DNA of 8,965 nt from Actinomycetota bacterium (lineage in GTDB: Bacteria > Actinomycetota > Actinomycetes > Streptosporangiales > Streptosporangiaceae). The notes under the pieces were generated by a model. It saw only the letters and a list, made by a program, of their open reading frames with translations, was not told where the DNA came from and searched no databases. Of this stretch, positions 1-6,458 are shown in pieces. The stretch spans positions 1-8,965 of the forward strand of contig PLIQ01000428.1 in NCBI GenBank assembly GCA_003140115.1, read 5' to 3'. The translations under genes and the position numbers were made by a program. How positions within the stretch are numbered: the stretch's first letter is position 1; each line of letters begins with the position of its first letter.

Positions 1-1396
1 CCGCGCCGGCCGCCGCGGCGGCCCGGATGGGCGGCGTCCGCGGCCCGGACTTCCAGCCGCTGCCCGCCAGGGGCAGGTCGAGCAACTCCGGGCACAATGC
101 CGTGAGCACGCCGCGGTGCAGCCGGTCGGTGATCCGGTCCGGCAGCGGAACCGCGCGGGCGGCCAGGACGACCTGGTCGCCGAAGAACGGCTGGACCAGC
201 AGTTCGCGGAGCAGGTAGGCCTGGCGGGCCGCGGCCGACCACCGGCCGGCCCGGTTCACCAGGTAGAAATCGTCCAGGGTGCGCAGCGGCCCGCGGGGGA
301 GTGACGCGGCGAACGGCGCCACGCTAGCCAGGTACGCGCTCGCTGCGGCCGGACGCACCAGGCCTAGGCGGCGGGTGATCATGCGGCGGAACAACTCGGC
401 GCCCCGCGCCTCGCTCCAAGCCCGGGCCGGCGGCCGGCGCTCGCTCCAGGCTGCGGGCGCGTAGCCGCCGCGCAGCAGTTCACCGCCGTGCCCGCCGGTC
501 TGCACCGGTTCGGCGGTCAGCTGCGGGTCGGGCCGGCCCACGTTCTCGAACGCGGACAGCATCCCATCGGAGACCAGCACGGCCGAACGGAGCCTGGCCA
601 GCACGTCCCCCGCGTCGGGCGCCTGCTCCGGGGCCGCCCGGCGCGGCTCGGTGACCACGTGCTCGATGCCGAGCAGGCGGGCGATCATGGCCGCCACGAT
701 GACGTCGGGGTGGGTGGCGAAGCCGTGCGTGCGGGCCCGGAAGGGTACCTGGGCCGCGGTCAGCGCGGCGGCGATCAGCCGGCTGTCCTTGCCGCCAGTC
801 AGGGACAGCTCGACCGCAACGCCTCGCTCGCCCAGCGGCCGGACCTCCTCGACCAGGGCGGCAGCGACCGCGCCGTACGACCCGTCCGCGCCGTGCCCCT
901 CCACCTGGACCTCGGTGATGACGGAACGGCCGGCGGTGACCGTCAGCTGCTGCCGGCCCCGCAGCGCCCGGACGCCGTGGAACGGGGTCGCGCCGCCCAC
1001 CGGATAGCCGAGGCTCAGGAAGGCGGCGACCATGGCCGGGTCGGGCTCGGCCAGCCGGCCCGTGACGGCAGCGGCCCAGGAGGCGCGGTCGCTGACCACC
1101 ACCGCCCCCGGGACCTCGGCCAGGTAGACCGGGTCGACCCGGGTCACCCCGGTCCGCGCGTGCAGCCCGCCCTGGTCGGCCCAGATCGTCCCCGCGTGCG
1201 ACCGGGCCTCCGGCTCCCGGCCCGGGGTGCCCGCGGGCCCCCCGGGCCAGCACAGCACGGCCATCCGGTCGTCGTGCCACACGACTTCCGCAGGCCCGGG
1301 GATCGGCATGATCCCGGGATCGGTGCCCGTCGCCGCGTCGGTCAGCGCCGCGCACGTCTCGCGCGTGGCCGCGCTGATGGCGAGCGTGAAGTACAT
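1..1396 (-). CDS. Asparagine synthase-like ATP-dependent amidotransferase/ligase (3' end beyond window)
   Basis: An open frame of 465 codons runs leftward from ATG 1396 with no stop before the window edge, so the C-terminus is missing. The PP-loop that binds and adenylates with ATP is visible as SLTGGKDSRL (residues 198-207). It is followed by GGHGGELLRGGY (301-312), FYLVNRAGRWSAAAR (377-391) and PFFGDQVVLAA (403-413), which match the order of motifs in the synthetase half of asparagine synthase B. The N-terminal half (1-170) resembles a class II glutaminase fold in length only: it starts Met-Tyr-Phe, so the usual Cys2 nucleophile is absent. A GAGG ribosome site (1406-1403) overlaps the stop of the upstream glycosyltransferase, 6 bases before the ATG, which supports this start and coupling. 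Relatives occur in surface-polysaccharide clusters. Amidation of a sugar acid is possible but inferred. High GC3 and the ordered motifs make the frame certain; the substrate is unknown. Confidence 0.85.
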   Translation of the reverse strand, partial: MYFTLAISAATRETCAALTDAATGTDPGIMPIPGPAEVVWHDDRMAVLCWPGGPAGTPGREPEARSHAGTIWADQGGLHARTGVTRVDPVYLAEVPGAVVVSDRASWAAAVTGRLAEPDPAMVAAFLSLGYPVGGATPFHGVRALRGRQQLTVTAGRSVITEVQVEGHGADGSYGAVAAALVEEVRPLGERGVAVELSLTGGKDSRLIAAALTAAQVPFRARTHGFATHPDVIVAAMIARLLGIEHVVTEPRRAAPEQAPDAGDVLARLRSAVLVSDGMLSAFENVGRPDPQLTAEPVQTGGHGGELLRGGYAPAAWSERRPPARAWSEARGAELFRRMITRRLGLVRPAAASAYLASVAPFAASLPRGPLRTLDDFYLVNRAGRWSAAARQAYLLRELLVQPFFGDQVVLAARAVPLPDRITDRLHRGVLTALCPELLDLPLAGSGWKSGPRTPPIRAAAAAGA

Positions 1397-1404
1397 GTGC
1401 CGCC

Positions 1405-3597
1405 TCAGCCGGAGCTGAGCAGCTCGAGCATCGGCCCGGGCACCGCCGGGTCCCGGTCGGTGGTCAGCAGGTCACGCCAGGCCTCGCACACGCTTGGCAG
1501 GTTGAACGCGGCCGCCGCCTGCGCGTGGGCCTCGTCTCCGGCGCGCCGCCAGTCGGCCTCGTCGCCGAGGGCCGCGATCGCGGCCGCCATCTCGGCGGGG
1601 CCGCGGCGGATCCAGCGCGTGTCGTAGGTGGTCTCGGCACCCGGCCAATGCCGCACCACCGGCACCGCCCGGGACGCCATCCCTTCGACCGGGGCGACGT
1701 GGAAGCTCTCGTCGTCGCTGGTGGACAGCATGAAGCCGACCCGGCGTAGCCAGGCCGCGACGTCTGGTCCCGCGTCATCGAACACCACGGCCCCGCGCAG
1801 CAGGGGCGACCGCTGCACCCGGCGCAACGCGTCGGCGTAGTGTTCGCGCTCGGCTGGGTTCTGCCACACCCACCAGTGCTCCCACGGCATCCCGGACTTG
1901 ATGAACAGCAGGTACCGGTCGTCCTCGCGGCGCAGGTCCTCCAGCACGTCAAGGGCGAGGTCCAGGCGCTTGCGAGAGGGAACGATGCCGATCAGGCCGA
2001 GGTGGAACCGGGCGCCGTCGAGCTTGGGCCGGTCCAGCTGGGCCACGTCGATCGCGTTCGGGATCGTCACCACCTTCGCCTCCGGCCAGCCGGTCTGCTC
2101 CCGGGTCAGCCGCGCGTAGTGCGGGTTCACGCACACCACCTGGCTCACCGCGCCGATCTTGACCTGGGCCGGGTAGGGCGAGGCCAGCTCGAAGCGGTGC
2201 AGCCGGACCAGCAGCCGTGACCCGCGCCGCTTGTGCTTGCTGTACCAAACGGCGTTCGGCCCGCACCATTCGCAGACCACCACGTCGGCCCAGCCCGCCA
2301 TCTCCTGGCTGGCACCTTGATCGTGCTTGCCGAGCGCGGCCCACTGGTCCAGGCGCACCTCTAGGCCCGGCTGCAGCCGCAGGTAATCCAGCAGCGGCGT
2401 GAAGAACTTCAGGTCGTGGCCCGCCACGACCACCTTCAACGTCTCCGTGGTGGTGACCCTCTTGGCGGGGACCGCCCGGGCCAGGTACCCGCGCAGCCGC
2501 TGCGCCGCCCGGTCCAAGGTGAACTGCTCGGCGGCCCGGCTGCTCCGGTCGGCCGCCTTTCGGTACAGGACGGGATCGGCCGCCGCCGCGGCGGCCACGT
2601 CCACCACGTCGGTCAGGCTGGCCGCGAACAGCGGGTAGTCGGCTCCCAGGAGTCCCTCGTGCATCGGGGTGCGGTTGAGGATCACCGGCAGCCCGACGGC
2701 GCCGTACTCCAGCACCTTGGTGGACAGTTCCAGGCTCGCGTCCAGCTCGGGGTGACGCCAGCCCAGCCCGATGTCACAGGACGCCGCGAGCCGCAGGGCG
2801 TCCTCCCGGGAGTGCCCGCCATGCCAGGTCACGCCCGTGGTGTCGAGGGCGGACCGCATCCGCTGCTGGTAGTCGCCGGGCGCGTTGTGGATCTTGTCGC
2901 CGATCATGTGCAGCTCGGCGGCGACGCCCCGGGCGGCGAGCAGGCCGGGCAGTTCGGTCATCTCCAGTGTGTTCCAGCGCGGCGCGAACTTGCCGGAGTA
3001 GACCAGGCGCAGCGGGGTCCCGGCCGCGGATGCGCCCCGCGGCGGGGGAATCTCGGCCAGGATGGGCGGCAGCAGCACGCACTTGCCGCACGCCGCGGGA
3101 ATGCTGCCCTCCAGGAAGCAGCGGAGTTCCTCGGTCTGGCAGAGCACGTAGCGCGCGGCGGCGGCGATCATGCCGAGTTCTTCGGCGGCCGCGGGCGTGA
3201 GCCCGGGCACCGACTGCGGGACGTCGGTCAGGTACGGCCACAGCCGCCCGGCGAACGCGCCGCTCTTGGCCGCCGCGGCGGTGACCGCCCGGCCGCGCAG
3301 CACCACCAGGTCGTACGGGGCCTCGGCGTCCAGGCGGGCGAGCAGGTCCGGGGCCGCGGCGGCGGTGACGGGACCTGGGCCCTCCAGCAGGTGTTCCTCG
3401 AACGGCCGGCGGACCGTCACCCCGGGTTCGGCCAGCAGCGGCGCGATCAGGCGGCTGGTTCGGACCGGGGCCTTGAGCACCAGCGTCACCGCGCAGCCCG
3501 CTCCGGCCAGCGCCTGCGTGACGGACTGCAGCCAGATGGCCGAGCCATCGATCAGGTTCAGGTCGATGTCTCCGTAGACAAGCGCGCGCGTGGTCAA
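1405..3597 (-). CDS. Double-domain GT-B glycosyltransferase (two GT4-type modules)
   Basis: Two complete GT-B glycosyltransferase units lie in one chain of about 730 residues, roughly twice the usual GT4 length. Module 1 (1-378) opens with ALVYGDIDLNLIDGSAIWL and has YSGKFAPRWNTLEM (200-213) and ELSTKVLEYGAVGLPVIL (290-307). Module 2 (386-730) opens with KVVVAGHDLKFF and has NAVWYSKHKRRG (448-459), VRLHRFEL (464-471), IPNAID (512-517), VPSRKR (539-544) and a canonical E-x7-E in ESFHVAPVEGMA (Glu630, Glu638). Module 1 keeps only the second of these glutamates. Such enzymes move a sugar from a nucleotide donor to a lipid-linked glycan at the cytoplasmic face of the membrane. I place the start at TTG 3597, because the AAGGAG site (3612-3607) abuts the in-frame TTG at 3606 with no spacing but lies 9 bases from 3597. 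It is third in the leftward operon. Donor and acceptor sugars cannot be read from the sequence. Confidence 0.88.
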   Translation of the reverse strand: MTTRALVYGDIDLNLIDGSAIWLQSVTQALAGAGCAVTLVLKAPVRTSRLIAPLLAEPGVTVRRPFEEHLLEGPGPVTAAAAPDLLARLDAEAPYDLVVLRGRAVTAAAAKSGAFAGRLWPYLTDVPQSVPGLTPAAAEELGMIAAAARYVLCQTEELRCFLEGSIPAACGKCVLLPPILAEIPPPRGASAAGTPLRLVYSGKFAPRWNTLEMTELPGLLAARGVAAELHMIGDKIHNAPGDYQQRMRSALDTTGVTWHGGHSREDALRLAASCDIGLGWRHPELDASLELSTKVLEYGAVGLPVILNRTPMHEGLLGADYPLFAASLTDVVDVAAAAAADPVLYRKAADRSSRAAEQFTLDRAAQRLRGYLARAVPAKRVTTTETLKVVVAGHDLKFFTPLLDYLRLQPGLEVRLDQWAALGKHDQGASQEMAGWADVVVCEWCGPNAVWYSKHKRRGSRLLVRLHRFELASPYPAQVKIGAVSQVVCVNPHYARLTREQTGWPEAKVVTIPNAIDVAQLDRPKLDGARFHLGLIGIVPSRKRLDLALDVLEDLRREDDRYLLFIKSGMPWEHWWVWQNPAEREHYADALRRVQRSPLLRGAVVFDDAGPDVAAWLRRVGFMLSTSDDESFHVAPVEGMASRAVPVVRHWPGAETTYDTRWIRRGPAEMAAAIAALGDEADWRRAGDEAHAQAAAAFNLPSVCEAWRDLLTTDRDPAVPGPMLELLSSG

Positions 3598-3606
3598 CGC
3601 GGACAA

Positions 3607-3612
3607 CTCCTT
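3607..3612 (-). promoter_or_regulatory. Shine-Dalgarno AAGGAG overlapping the upstream stop; decides a TTG start
   Basis: Read on the minus strand, AAGGAG overlaps the TAA stop (3613-3611) of the CgeB-like gene. Two in-frame TTG codons follow: 3606, immediately adjacent (spacing 0), and 3597 (spacing 9). The second is the plausible initiator for the double glycosyltransferase. Overlap of the site with the preceding stop suggests that terminating ribosomes re-initiate here. Confidence 0.7.
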
Positions 3613-5329
3613 AGCTGAGAGAGAAAAGCCGTAGACCGTGGTCCGAGCCGTCCGGGCCGTCCGAGCCGTCCGGGCCGTTCGGGCCGAAGAACTCCCGCCG
3701 GGCCAGTGCCGGGTCCAGCGAGGTCACGTACGCATAGCCTGCCCCGCCGTCCCGGGCGTAGCCGACCGCGTCGGCCTGCGCGCACTCCCGCGCGCAGGCC
3801 AGGTCGAGCAGGTACCACTCGTCGTACTCGCGGTCGGCCTGCCACGGCGCGACCCAGGGCGAGCGCGCCACCTTCGCGGCGTGCCCCACCCACCCGGCCG
3901 GCCCGGACAGGCCCGCCTCCTCGGGGACGGCTGTGACCAGCATGCCCGGCCCGGCCAGGTCAGCGAGCGCCGTGCTGACCGCGTGGCAAGACAGCTCGGC
4001 GGACTCCCCGGCCCGGGCGGCGACCGCCACCACCAGCTCGGCGGGCGCGCTGCGCTGCTGGCGCAGCCGCGCGGCCAGGGCCGCGGCGCCGGCCGCATCC
4101 TCGACCCGGGCCAGCACCGCGATCTGCCGCCCGCTGACCAGGTGATCGGGCAGCCCGACCAGGCTGGCCAGTCCCGTCAGCCGCACCGCGGTCGCGTGCG
4201 CGGCGAAGATCTCCCGCAGTTCCGGAATCGTCTCGGCCTCGGTCGGCGGCGCTTGGGTCTGGGCCGCGGCGATCTGCTCGCGCAGTGCGGCCTGCTCGCC
4301 GCTGACCGTGATTACGCGCGCGCCGCACGCCCGTTGCTCGCGTGCCTGGTCGGGGGAGACGGTGACGAACAGGGCGTGCTCCCGGTACAGCGCGGGACGT
4401 CGGCGCCACCCGATCTCGCCGGCGACCGTCACCGGCCCGCCCACCCCGGTCAGCGAGTCGAGCAGGGCCCGGACCGCGGGCGGTTCCCGAGGGTCCCGGG
4501 GGTCGGCGTAGACCGGGTCGGACGAACGCTGGCTAGCCAGCCCGATCGGGTTGAACCGGGCCAGCTGCACGCCGAAGCCGTCGTCGGACACCGCATCGCA
4601 GCTGGCCGCGACCCAGTCCAGGCCCGGCGCCAGATACGCGGGGACGTTGCGGACAAAGATCACCGGCTTGCCCAGCGCCCGGGCCGCCGCGATCAGCCGC
4701 CCCAGCCGCCGGCCGCGGTCGGCCGCGGCCGGGTCGCCGGCGTAGGCCCAGGCCGAGCCGGCCAGCATCGCCGCGGCCTCGATCAGGACCAGGTCAGCGC
4801 CCACGCTCTCCAGCATCACGTCCGCGTCGTGCGGCAGCAGCGGGAACACCGCCGCGTCGGGGGCCAGGGTCGCGGACGACGCCGCGCGGAGCACGCCGGT
4901 GACGACCAGCCCTGGCGGGCTGAAGCTGGCCGAGGCGGCACCCGGCGCGCCCAGACCGGGCGCGGTCAACGCGGACAGGAACCGTTCCCCGCCGCCGGCC
5001 AGGTCATTGAGCTGCGCCGACGCCAGCGCGAGGGTGGCCGCCCCGGGCCCGGTCGGGCCGCCGCGTTCCCGCCACATCCGGATCAGGTCAACAGGCAGCT
5101 GGACGCCGCGGGACCACGGGCGCCGCGCCGCGCGGACCAGGGTCCGGCCCAGGGTCATCGTCGCGGAGCCCTCCAGCGCGGACAGCCGCGCCTGGGTCAT
5201 AGCCAGCTGCAGCCGGGTGTCGCGCAGGGTCCGGGCCAGCCGGTCGCGCTCGGCGGCCAGGCCGGGATCGGTGCCGGCGCTCGCTTCAGCTGCATCCTGC
5301 GGTACGCCGCGGCCCTCCTGCTCAGTCAT
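3611..5329 (-). CDS. CgeB-like glycosyltransferase-family protein fused to a degenerate GT-A-like domain
   Basis: A 572-residue protein. Residues 24-53 form a charged helix, probably a coiled coil, followed by SATMTLGRTLVRAARRP (55-71), a linker seen in polysaccharide-cluster glycosyltransferases. A CgeB-type region follows with ADLVLIEAAAMLAGSAW (178-194), GKPVIFVRNVPAYL (220-233), ARFNPIGL (257-264), a YREHALFVTVSPDQAREQRACGARV stretch (315-339, broken here only for description) and a closing helix near 371-394. A second domain (about 401-545) looks like a worn GT2/GT-A fold: AELVVAVAAR (430-439), then ADREYDEWYLLDL (498-510) where active relatives carry an Asp-rich DDD-type motif, and ADAVGY (519-524). 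The tail 549-563 is a Gly-Pro/Ser-Asp repeat. The ATG at 5329 overlaps the epimerase stop as ATGA and has GGAGGA 6 bases upstream. Assignment rests on motif resemblance. Catalysis is doubtful; a structural or acceptor-binding role in the assembly complex is possible. Confidence 0.68.
   Translation of the reverse strand: MTEQEGRGVPQDAAEASAGTDPGLAAERDRLARTLRDTRLQLAMTQARLSALEGSATMTLGRTLVRAARRPWSRGVQLPVDLIRMWRERGGPTGPGAATLALASAQLNDLAGGGERFLSALTAPGLGAPGAASASFSPPGLVVTGVLRAASSATLAPDAAVFPLLPHDADVMLESVGADLVLIEAAAMLAGSAWAYAGDPAAADRGRRLGRLIAAARALGKPVIFVRNVPAYLAPGLDWVAASCDAVSDDGFGVQLARFNPIGLASQRSSDPVYADPRDPREPPAVRALLDSLTGVGGPVTVAGEIGWRRRPALYREHALFVTVSPDQAREQRACGARVITVSGEQAALREQIAAAQTQAPPTEAETIPELREIFAAHATAVRLTGLASLVGLPDHLVSGRQIAVLARVEDAAGAAALAARLRQQRSAPAELVVAVAARAGESAELSCHAVSTALADLAGPGMLVTAVPEEAGLSGPAGWVGHAAKVARSPWVAPWQADREYDEWYLLDLACARECAQADAVGYARDGGAGYAYVTSLDPALARREFFGPNGPDGSDGPDGSDHGLRLFSLS
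3641..3685 (-). repeat. Five tandem 9-bp units encoding Gly-Pro/Ser-Asp/Asn
   Basis: On the plus strand the units are GTCCGAGCC, GTCCGGGCC, GTCCGAGCC, GTCCGGGCC and GTTCGGGCC. The first four form two identical 18-bp copies (3641-3658 and 3659-3676). Read leftward they encode the tail repeat GPN-GPD-GSD-GPD-GSD close to the C-terminus of the CgeB-like protein. Nine-base units preserve the frame, so gain or loss of copies by slippage would only change tail length. Confidence 0.9.
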
Positions 5330-6417
5330 CGGCGGTCCTCCGGGTCCAGCCAGGCGGTGATGATCCGGGCGATCCGCGGGCCGGCGTGTCCGTCCCACAG
5401 CGGCGGCAGCTCGCCCGTGTAGGGCCCGTCGTCGCAGGCCTTGAGCACCGCGGCAGCCAGTTCGGCGTCGGTGACCAGGCGGTTACTGCCGCTGGTGATG
5501 GTGATGGGCCGTTCGGTATTCGGCCGCAGGGTCAGGCACGGCACCCGCAGCAGGGTGGTTTCCTCCTGGACCCCGCCGGAGTCGGTGATCACCGCGCAGG
5601 CTCCCTTGACCAGGGCCATGAACTCCAGGTAGCCCAGCGGGTCGCAGACGTGCAGCCGGGGGTGCGCGTCCAGGCCCGCGGCTTGCAGCGCGACCCGGCC
5701 GCGCGGGTGCACCGGGATGATCACATCCAGCTCGTCGGCCACCTCGTGCAAGGCCTGGACCAGGGCGGTCGCCGCCCGGGGGTCGTCGACGTTGGACGGC
5801 CGGTGCAAGGTGGCCACCACGTAACGCTCCGGCAGCCCGGCGGCGGCCCGGGCGGCGGCCACGTCGAACCGGTCCAGGTGGGCCAGCAGCGTGTCGATCA
5901 TCGGGTTGCCGACCAGGTGCACCGCACTCACCGGACGACCCTCGCGGGCCAGGTACCCGATCGCCTCCGGCGAGGTCGCGAACAGCAGCGCGCACAGCTG
6001 GTCGGTCAGCCGCCGGTTGATCTCCTCGGGCATCGAGTCGTCAAAGCTGCGCAGCCCGGCCTCCACGTGGGCCAGCGGCACCCCCAGCTTGGCCCCGGCC
6101 AGCGCCGCGCCCAGCGTCGAGTTGACGTCCCCGTAGACCACGGCCAGCGCCGGGGAGTTCTGGATGAACTCCTGCTCCATCCCGGTCATGACCTCGGCGG
6201 TCTGCCCCGCGTGGCTGCCCGATCCCACGCCCAGGTTCACGTCCGGCCGCGGCAGGCCCAGCTGGACGAAGAACACCTCGGACATGCGCTCGTCGTAGTG
6301 CTGCCCGGTATGCACGATCCGCTGCTCGTGACCCAGCGCCGCCAGGGCCGCGATCACCGGCGCGGCCTTCATAAAGTTCGGCCTCGCGCCCAGGACGTGA
6401 GTGATAGGTGCGCGCAT
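5326..6417 (-). CDS. wecB: UDP-N-acetylglucosamine 2-epimerase (non-hydrolysing)
   Basis: A 363-residue protein, the normal family length, that interconverts UDP-GlcNAc and UDP-ManNAc in the cytoplasm to supply ManNAc-type sugars for surface glycans. Family motifs in order are GARPNFMK (10-17), TGQHYD (37-42), GDVNST (96-101, with Asp97), HVEAGLRS (117-124, with Glu119), PEEINRR (130-136), HRPSNVD (205-211), PVHPRGR (235-241) and TDSGGVQEE (278-286). These cover the expected catalytic acids and the nucleotide-binding C-domain. HRPSNVD stands where the Escherichia coli type has HRxEN, a variant of many other bacterial and archaeal members. I chose ATG 6417 because AAAGGA lies 4 bases upstream; an in-frame GTG at 6435 has no ribosome site. 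It heads the leftward operon and overlaps the next gene by four bases. The bacillus-type name mnaA would be equally apt. Confidence 0.95.
   Translation of the reverse strand: MRAPITHVLGARPNFMKAAPVIAALAALGHEQRIVHTGQHYDERMSEVFFVQLGLPRPDVNLGVGSGSHAGQTAEVMTGMEQEFIQNSPALAVVYGDVNSTLGAALAGAKLGVPLAHVEAGLRSFDDSMPEEINRRLTDQLCALLFATSPEAIGYLAREGRPVSAVHLVGNPMIDTLLAHLDRFDVAAARAAAGLPERYVVATLHRPSNVDDPRAATALVQALHEVADELDVIIPVHPRGRVALQAAGLDAHPRLHVCDPLGYLEFMALVKGACAVITDSGGVQEETTLLRVPCLTLRPNTERPITITSGSNRLVTDAELAAAVLKACDDGPYTGELPPLWDGHAGPRIARIITAWLDPEDRR
5336..5341 (-). promoter_or_regulatory. Shine-Dalgarno GGAGGA setting the CgeB-like gene start
   Basis: GGAGGA on the minus strand lies inside the last codons of the epimerase, 6 bases before ATG 5329. 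It favours this ATG over an in-frame codon 69 bases further upstream, which would give an Arg/Pro-rich leader buried in the epimerase gene. The start and the preceding TGA share ATGA (5329-5326), the classical arrangement for coupled translation. Confidence 0.8.
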
Positions 6418-6458
6418 CGCGTCCTTTCCGTTCACCTGAACCGGTAAAATCTGCCGTG
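6418..6458. promoter_or_regulatory. Divergent intergenic region with a possible -10 element for the rightward genes
   Basis: Only 41 bases separate the two divergent starts. On the plus strand TAAAAT (6445-6450) fits a -10 hexamer (consensus TANNNT). A transcript start 7 bases after it would fall at about 6457, between GTG 6456 and ATG 6459, so the rightward mRNA could be leaderless. No convincing -35 hexamer lies 16-18 bases upstream. A short palindrome-like TTCAcctgaa sits at 6431-6440. I see no clear promoter for the leftward operon here; it may lie within the start of the rightward gene. Codons between 6408 and 6456 have low GC3 (unlike coding sequence nearby), which supports this stretch being non-coding on the plus strand. 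Confidence 0.4.

Noticed and set aside
480..1355. 291-codon open frame on the minus strand
   Set aside because: It is out of frame with the motif-bearing asparagine-synthase-like frame, is Arg/Gly/Pro-rich without any family motif, and has no ribosome site. It is a high-GC shadow.
5330..5398. 23-residue N-terminal extension of the CgeB-like gene
   Set aside because: The leader lies inside the epimerase coding region and is Arg/Pro-rich. The GGAGGA site and the ATGA overlap favour ATG 5329.
2416..5422. Long plus-strand open frames opposite the glycosyltransferase genes (2416-3618 and 3638-5422)
   Set aside because: They are rich in Gly, Arg, Gln and Pro, show no motif, and mirror the GC3-saturated codons of the leftward genes. 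They are antisense shadows.
6418..6435. GTG 6435 start for the epimerase
   Set aside because: There is no Shine-Dalgarno upstream of it, whereas AAAGGA sits just before ATG 6417, and family members begin directly with the first beta strand (ITHVLGARPN).
6408..6455. Upstream GTG 6408 as the start of the GT4 gene
   Set aside because: Codons in this stretch have low GC3, would overlap the start of the divergent epimerase gene, and have no ribosome site.
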